This document shows positions 53,682 through 56,241 of a stretch of DNA of 56,241 nucleotides, piece after piece. Source of the stretch: JAQXGO01 sp045592445. Its GTDB lineage: Bacteria > Bacillota > Clostridia > UMGS1883 > UMGS1540. Every line of letters begins with the position of its first letter. Within the stretch, counting starts at the first letter, position 1. The translations under genes and the position numbers were made by a program. Where the stretch lies: positions 1 to 56,241 of the forward strand of contig JAZNUV010000045.1 in NCBI GenBank assembly GCA_045592445.1. Reading direction: 5' to 3'. The notes under the pieces were generated by a model that was not told the origin of the DNA, searched no databases, and saw nothing but the letters and a program-made list of their open reading frames with translations.

Positions 53682-54554
53682 CTAAAACACTGACAAAGCA
53701 ATGCCTATTAAAATAATAGCCACACTCAATAATTTTCGCATGATATTTTTTTCTTGATAGAAAATCTTTCCTGAAAAAATTGTTACGAGAACTGCGCTTT
53801 GTTTTAAAATTGTCATTACCGTCACCTTGCTTGTAGGTACTTCATTTGCGATAAACAGTAATCTGTCTCCGAACACGAGTAAAAAGCTTAAAAGATATAT
53901 CCAGGGATTTGTAAAAACCTTTTTAAACTCTATCTTTTCTTTTTTTATAAGTATGTTTGCAAGATAAAACAACGAAAGTAAAAGCATAAACCAAAATTGT
54001 AATGCGGATGATGTAATTTCTCCCGTTGACATTATGTATTTATCCAGTATTCCTGAAATCGCATTCAAAAGACAACTTAAAAGCACATACCAAACGTATT
54101 TTAACTTATATTCCTCTTTTTCTATACTTTTCTTTTGATTTGCAAAATATAATCCGAACGCTACCAGAACCAAACTTATAGCCCCTTTTACCGTGAGACT
54201 TTCATTCAAAAAGGCTACGCCAAGAAGCGTTGAAAAAATCACTCTGGACATATCGCAAATCCCATAAATACTGACAGGTATTTTTTTTAGCCCTTTAAAA
54301 GCAAAAATCCAACCAACAAATATAACTAATGATTTAATTACAATCCAACAAAACATCGGGAATGAAAAAGAAAATACCCCTTTTGTTGTCGGAACAGACA
54401 TGAAGAAACCAATTAGTGTATACCCAAACAAAACAGATAACACGCCCGTGTCTCGAAGTATCGTTTTTTTTATAGGCTCACGAATTCCTTTTAGAATGCC
54501 ATAAAATAAAATATAAACTACCCAAAGTTCCAAAACTACACCATCCCATATCAA
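53682..54554 (-). CDS. EamA/DMT-family permease
   Basis: A 290-residue protein with about ten hydrophobic segments, of the drug/metabolite transporter superfamily. GVAFLNESLTVKGAISLVLVAFGLYF is the conserved end of the first EamA repeat, and a similar segment ends the protein. The transported compound is unknown. It uses a TTG start, but which one is uncertain: TTG 54554 would be almost leaderless given the promoter, whereas TTG 54533 has GGGATGG seven bases before it. The first Met would truncate a membrane segment. Low GC relative to the operons around it. Confidence 0.82.
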   Translation of the reverse strand: MIWDGVVLELWVVYILFYGILKGIREPIKKTILRDTGVLSVLFGYTLIGFFMSVPTTKGVFSFSFPMFCWIVIKSLVIFVGWIFAFKGLKKIPVSIYGICDMSRVIFSTLLGVAFLNESLTVKGAISLVLVAFGLYFANQKKSIEKEEYKLKYVWYVLLSCLLNAISGILDKYIMSTGEITSSALQFWFMLLLSLFYLANILIKKEKIEFKKVFTNPWIYLLSFLLVFGDRLLFIANEVPTSKVTVMTILKQSAVLVTIFSGKIFYQEKNIMRKLLSVAIILIGIALSVF

Positions 54555-54563
54555 GTCAATTAA

Positions 54564-54592
54564 ATTATACCATATAAATTAGTCATTTGCAA
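54564..54592 (-). promoter_or_regulatory. Promoter of the EamA gene
   Basis: On the - strand TTGCAA (54587-54592), 17-base spacer, TATAAT (54564-54569). The -35 box touches the U-tract of the tsf terminator. The transcript should start near 54557, only a few bases from TTG 54554. Confidence 0.8.
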
Positions 54593-54633
54593 GAAACAAA
54601 AACAATGGGTGCAGTTATTTCCCTGCACCCATT
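54591..54633 (-). terminator. Terminator of the rpsB-tsf operon
   Basis: Stem AATGGGTGCAG (54604-54614) / CTGCACCCATT (54623-54633), loop of eight bases, followed on the - strand by GTTTTTGTTTCTT. It lies 16 bases after the tsf stop. Confidence 0.88.
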
Positions 54634-54648
54634 AAAGTAAAACAAAAA

Positions 54649-55539
54649 CTATTTAATCATGCCGGCAACTTCATCTGCGAAATTGTCCACTTTCTTTTCA
54701 AGTCCTTCGCCCTTTTCAAAACGAATAAATTCAACAAGCTTAATGCCATGACCGGAAAGATATTTTTCAACCGAAACACTATCGTCTTTAACAAATGCTT
54801 GTTGTAATAAGCAGTTCTGCTCAAAGAACTTATTAATTTTACCATCAACCATCTTTTCAATGATGTTTTCAGGTTTCTTTGCATTCTTCGGATCTTCCTT
54901 AATTTGTGCAATAATAAATCCTTTTTCTCTTTCGATATCCTCTGCAGGAACAACTGCTTTATCGAGGTAAAGCGGGTTGATAGCAGCAATCTGCATAGCA
55001 GCATCTCTTGCAGCTTCATAGCTTTCTGTGTTGGTAATATCGCCTTCAACCTTTACCATAACACCAATTCTGCCACCACCATGTACATAACCGATTACAT
55101 TGCCTTCAAAACGAGCAAATCTTCTAACATTCATATTTTCGCCGATTGTAGCAATTTTTTCAGTTAACATGTCGCGGATTGTGTCGTTACCATCAACAAA
55201 TTTAGAATCAAGAAGCGTATCTACATCTGTAGGATTTGTAACAACAACCTGTTTTGCAACATCTTTTACAAATTTCTGAAAATCACTGTTTTTTGCAACG
55301 AAATCTGTCTCAGAGTTTACTTCAACCATTGCGCCGATATTTCCGTCAATCAAAATATCAACAACGCCTTCGGAAGCAATACGGCCTGCTTTTTTAACAG
55401 CAGCAGCTAAACCTTTTTCACGCAAAAATTCAATTGCCTTATCCATGTCACCGCCTGTTTCTGTTAATGCTTTTTTGCAATCCATCATACCGCAGCCGGT
55501 TCTTTCTCTGAGTTCTTTTACTGTGCTTGCACTAATCAT
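54649..55539 (-). CDS. tsf: Translation elongation factor Ts
   Basis: A 296-residue guanine-nucleotide exchange factor for EF-Tu. The N-terminal domain ISASTVKELRERTGCGMMDCKKAL and the TDFVAKNSDFQKF motif are diagnostic; two core subdomains and a C-terminal module follow. It lies 26 bases after rpsB, in the usual rpsB-tsf order, but the pair is detached from pyrH-frr. AAGGAAGG precedes the ATG. Confidence 0.97.
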   Translation of the reverse strand: MISASTVKELRERTGCGMMDCKKALTETGGDMDKAIEFLREKGLAAAVKKAGRIASEGVVDILIDGNIGAMVEVNSETDFVAKNSDFQKFVKDVAKQVVVTNPTDVDTLLDSKFVDGNDTIRDMLTEKIATIGENMNVRRFARFEGNVIGYVHGGGRIGVMVKVEGDITNTESYEAARDAAMQIAAINPLYLDKAVVPAEDIEREKGFIIAQIKEDPKNAKKPENIIEKMVDGKINKFFEQNCLLQQAFVKDDSVSVEKYLSGHGIKLVEFIRFEKGEGLEKKVDNFADEVAGMIK

Positions 55540-55565
55540 AATCTATACCTTCCTTTTAAAGTCAA

Positions 55566-56241
55566 TTATTCAGCGTCTTGCGTTTCTTCCTCTGCTGCAG
55601 TTGTTTGTTCTCCCTGTCTGCCTTCCAAAACAGCATTGGAAATAACAGATGCTATCAATTTAACTGCACGAATTGCATCGTCGTTACCGGGAATTGCATA
55701 ATCTACTTCTTCCGGATCACAGTTTGTATCTACGATTGCAACAACAGGAATGTTTAATTTTTTCGCTTCAGCAATAGCGATTTTTTCTTTCTTGGGGTCA
55801 ACCACAAAAAGTGCACCCGGCAGTTTTTTCATTTCCTTAATACCGCCAAGATATTTTTCGAGTTTCTCCATTTCGCCTCTGAGCTTCATGACTTCTTTTT
55901 TCGTCAACAAATCAAAGGTACCGTCTTCTTCCATTCTGTGCAACTGATAAAGACGTTCAATTCTCTTTTTAATTGTTTTGAAGTTTGTCATCATACCGCC
56001 AAGCCATCTTGCATTTACAAAATGCATTCCAACACGCTCAGCTTCTTCGCGAATAGAATCCTGTGCCTGTTTCTTTGTGCCAACAAACAGGATTTCTCCA
56101 CCTTCTGCTGCGATATCGCGAACAAAGGCATACGCTTCTTCGATTTTCTTTACGGTCTTCTGCAGGTCGATAATATAGATACCATTTCTTTCGGTAAAAA
56201 TATACTCGGCCATCTTCGGATTCCATCTTCTGGTCTGGTGA
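55566..56241 (-). CDS. rpsB: 30S ribosomal protein S2 (5' end outside window)
   Basis: The reading frame is open to the right edge and its first visible residues are HQTRRWNPKMAEYIF, which lie about 17 residues into S2, so the ATG at 56213 is internal. Visible S2 hallmarks are NGIYIIDLQKTVKKIEEAY, FVGTKKQAQDSIREEAE, ARWLGGMMTNFKTIKKRI, LFVVDPKKEKIAIAEAKKL and VVAIVDTNCDPEEVDYAIP. The C terminus is acidic (about 20 residues). It is the first gene of the rpsB-tsf unit. Confidence 0.97.
   Translation of the reverse strand, partial: HQTRRWNPKMAEYIFTERNGIYIIDLQKTVKKIEEAYAFVRDIAAEGGEILFVGTKKQAQDSIREEAERVGMHFVNARWLGGMMTNFKTIKKRIERLYQLHRMEEDGTFDLLTKKEVMKLRGEMEKLEKYLGGIKEMKKLPGALFVVDPKKEKIAIAEAKKLNIPVVAIVDTNCDPEEVDYAIPGNDDAIRAVKLIASVISNAVLEGRQGEQTTAAEEETQDAE

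Overview
The window is a stretch of chromosome from a low-to-moderate GC Gram-positive anaerobe, most likely a member of class Clostridia (Bacillota). The evidence is an anaerobic 2-oxoacid:ferredoxin oxidoreductase, AddAB instead of RecBCD, a large Bacillus/Clostridium-type SRP RNA in front of dnaX, the Firmicutes gene orders DUF2232-gdpP-rplI-dnaB and tilS-hpt-ftsH, strong AGGAGG ribosome binding sites and frequent TTG/GTG starts. The species cannot be named from the sequence alone. Almost every base is coding and most genes lie on the + strand in tightly packed, often overlapping operons. I see no rRNA, tRNA, CRISPR array, prophage or complete insertion sequence.

Layout. 1-3411: end of a 2-oxoacid:ferredoxin oxidoreductase operon, then queA-tgt (queuosine tRNA modification). 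3420-3705: a 286-bp non-coding block with imperfect terminal inverted repeats, filling the gap between convergent genes (MITE-like candidate). 3707-6171 (-): aminotransferase plus MFS transporter, driven by a near-consensus promoter with a palindrome in its spacer. 6281-8149: rnhB, yraN, M19 dipeptidase. 8213-8440: SRP RNA. 8507-19150: dnaX-ybaB-recR-miaB-addB-addA (replication clamp loading, recombination and repair, tRNA modification). 19177-26403: a small anchored Thr/Pro-rich protein, metY, then pyrH-frr-uppS-cdsA-dxr-rseP-nusB (nucleotide, ribosome recycling, isoprenoid, phospholipid and membrane proteolysis genes). 26403-30203: xseA-xseB-ispA, a flavoprotein, a dNTPase. 30411-35238: dnaG-rpoD-trmK, nagA, a DUF1858 protein. 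35303-36976 (-): HD phosphohydrolase and galE. 37126-50969: dprA, DUF2232-gdpP-rplI-dnaB, tilS-hpt-ftsH, an M18 aminopeptidase, an acyl-ACP thioesterase and ruvC-ruvA-ruvB. 51045-52280: eno. 52312-56241 (-): Xer-type recombinase, a small secreted protein, an EamA transporter, tsf and the 3' part of rpsB.

Most of the window is housekeeping. DNA metabolism dominates: primase, helicase, clamp loader, RNase HII, AddAB, RecR, RuvABC, DprA, ExoVII and an Xer recombinase. dxr, uppS and ispA belong together as an MEP-isoprenoid to undecaprenyl-phosphate supply line next to cdsA. I found no convincing new multi-gene system. The features that deserve a second look are non-coding: a possible RNA switch over the start codon of the recombinase gene, the MITE-like block after tgt, a mirror-image divergent promoter between galE and dprA, an operator-like palindrome in the transporter promoter, an SRP RNA whose apical stem has swapped base pairs, and a slippery A7 site in dnaX that would yield a short gamma-like product.
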